Source: Chitinophaga sp. Ak27
GTDB taxonomy: Bacteria > Bacteroidota > Bacteroidia > Chitinophagales > Chitinophagaceae
Assembly (NCBI RefSeq): GCF_012726295.1
Contig: NZ_JABAOB010000001.1
Span: 1,674,001 to 1,738,000, forward strand
Reading direction: 5' to 3'
DNA: 64,000 bases
Shown one piece after another: positions 63,632 through 64,000 of the stretch; the stretch's first letter is position 1; each line of letters starts with the position of its first letter. Made by a program: the position numbers and the translations under genes. The notes beneath the pieces were generated by a model. The model ran no database searches. It worked only from the letters and a program-made list of their open reading frames with translations, and was not told the origin of the DNA.

Positions 63632-64000
63632 CTATATTCTTTCCCATACCTGGAAAGAGAAAGGATATTGGTTTTTCTCATCTTCTTCGTGGCGTTCATC
63701 GCTTATCAGTTCAAACTCACCGCCATCTATTTGCGGAAAGAAAGCATCGCCGTGTACCACTGCATATACGCGTGTGAGGTAGATGCGATCTACTTTGGCC
63801 CAGGCTTGTTTGAAGATTTGTGAGCCGCCCGTGATAAACAATTCGTCGCCTCCGAAAGAGCGGGCTTTTTCAATGCCCTCTTCAATAGAGCTAACGACAT
63901 ATACCCCTTCCGGGTGATAATCAGCCTGGCGGGTAATAACAATATTGGGGCGGCCCGGGAGGGGCTTGCCGAGTGAGTCGAAAGTTTTGCGTCCCATTAC
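63632..64000 (-). CDS. folA: Dihydrofolate reductase, 5' part cut by the window edge
   Basis: The last 122 residues are in the window, from VMGRKTFDSLGKPLPGRPNIV to VWERI. Missing is the N-terminal ~45 residues, beyond position 64000. Present are the RPNIVITRQ strand, GGDELFITGGSQIFKQAW with the cofactor-binding Gly-Gly, and the C-terminal DAFFPQ..EFELISDE. Reduces dihydrofolate to tetrahydrofolate. It converges on dnaG with 18 bp between. Confidence 0.92.
   Translation of the reverse strand, partial: VMGRKTFDSLGKPLPGRPNIVITRQADYHPEGVYVVSSIEEGIEKARSFGGDELFITGGSQIFKQAWAKVDRIYLTRVYAVVHGDAFFPQIDGGEFELISDERHEEDEKNQYPFSFQVWERI

Noticed and set aside
1..64000. CRISPR arrays, insertion sequences, rRNA and tRNA genes
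   Set aside because: Looked for regularly spaced repeats, transposase-like frames and cloverleaf-like gaps; none could be supported by eye. A tRNAscan or Infernal run would settle the RNA genes.

Overview
The window looks like chromosomal DNA from a Bacteroidota bacterium, most probably of the Chitinophaga/Chitinophagaceae type. The grounds are a subtype-iii (Bacteroidetes-type) type VI secretion locus, -7 promoter boxes of the TAnnTTTG kind upstream of many genes, few Shine-Dalgarno sequences, and several families typical of the phylum: TPR protein plus outer-membrane barrel, HU-CCDC81-like membrane protein, PorT-like barrel, and a GH77 amylomaltase with two starch-binding domains. I saw no rRNA, tRNA, CRISPR array, insertion sequence or prophage.

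Layout. 0.2-9.2 kb: TPR protein and outer-membrane barrel, HU-like membrane protein, RmlD-like reductase, secreted prolyl oligopeptidase. 9.4-18.8 kb: pfkA-pyk glycolytic operon, a TetR regulator with a DHA2 efflux pump and two matching operators, a second MFS pump, aldehyde dehydrogenase, type I pantothenate kinase, a Crp/Fnr regulator and a DoxX-like protein. 18.8-35.2 kb: type VI secretion locus with tssD, O, K, N, G on the minus strand, tssP, E, F on the plus strand, and tssH, B, C, a TraN/VirB9-like secreted protein and a lytic transglycosylase on the minus strand, followed upstream by two DUF3137-like membrane proteins. No VgrG (TssI) and no obvious TssQ or TssR is present, so spike and effector genes must lie elsewhere.

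35.4-45 kb: a DUF6807 secreted protein, a three-gene plus-strand module headed by a cytosolic caspase-fold (C25-like) protein, dipeptide epimerase, two-CBM20 amylomaltase, dnaK. 45-58 kb: OmpA-family protein, GNAT, PorT-like barrel, argS, a small TPR protein, cytidine deaminase, signal peptidase I, a sigma-54-type regulator without a DNA-binding domain and its hydrolase partner, GrpB-like protein, the cysteine pathway pair cysE-cysM, pyruvate dehydrogenase E1 beta. 58-64 kb: a membrane protein, lpdA, thiolase, dnaG, and the 3' part of a dihydrofolate reductase gene cut by the window edge.

Most genes are housekeeping. The accessory content worth attention is the type VI locus with its TraN-like/transglycosylase pair, the caspase-fold module at 36.7-39.2 kb, and a family of roughly 100-bp palindromic intergenic repeats built from AAAGCNN heptamers (four copies). 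In two copies one arm appears to supply the -33 box of the next gene's promoter.
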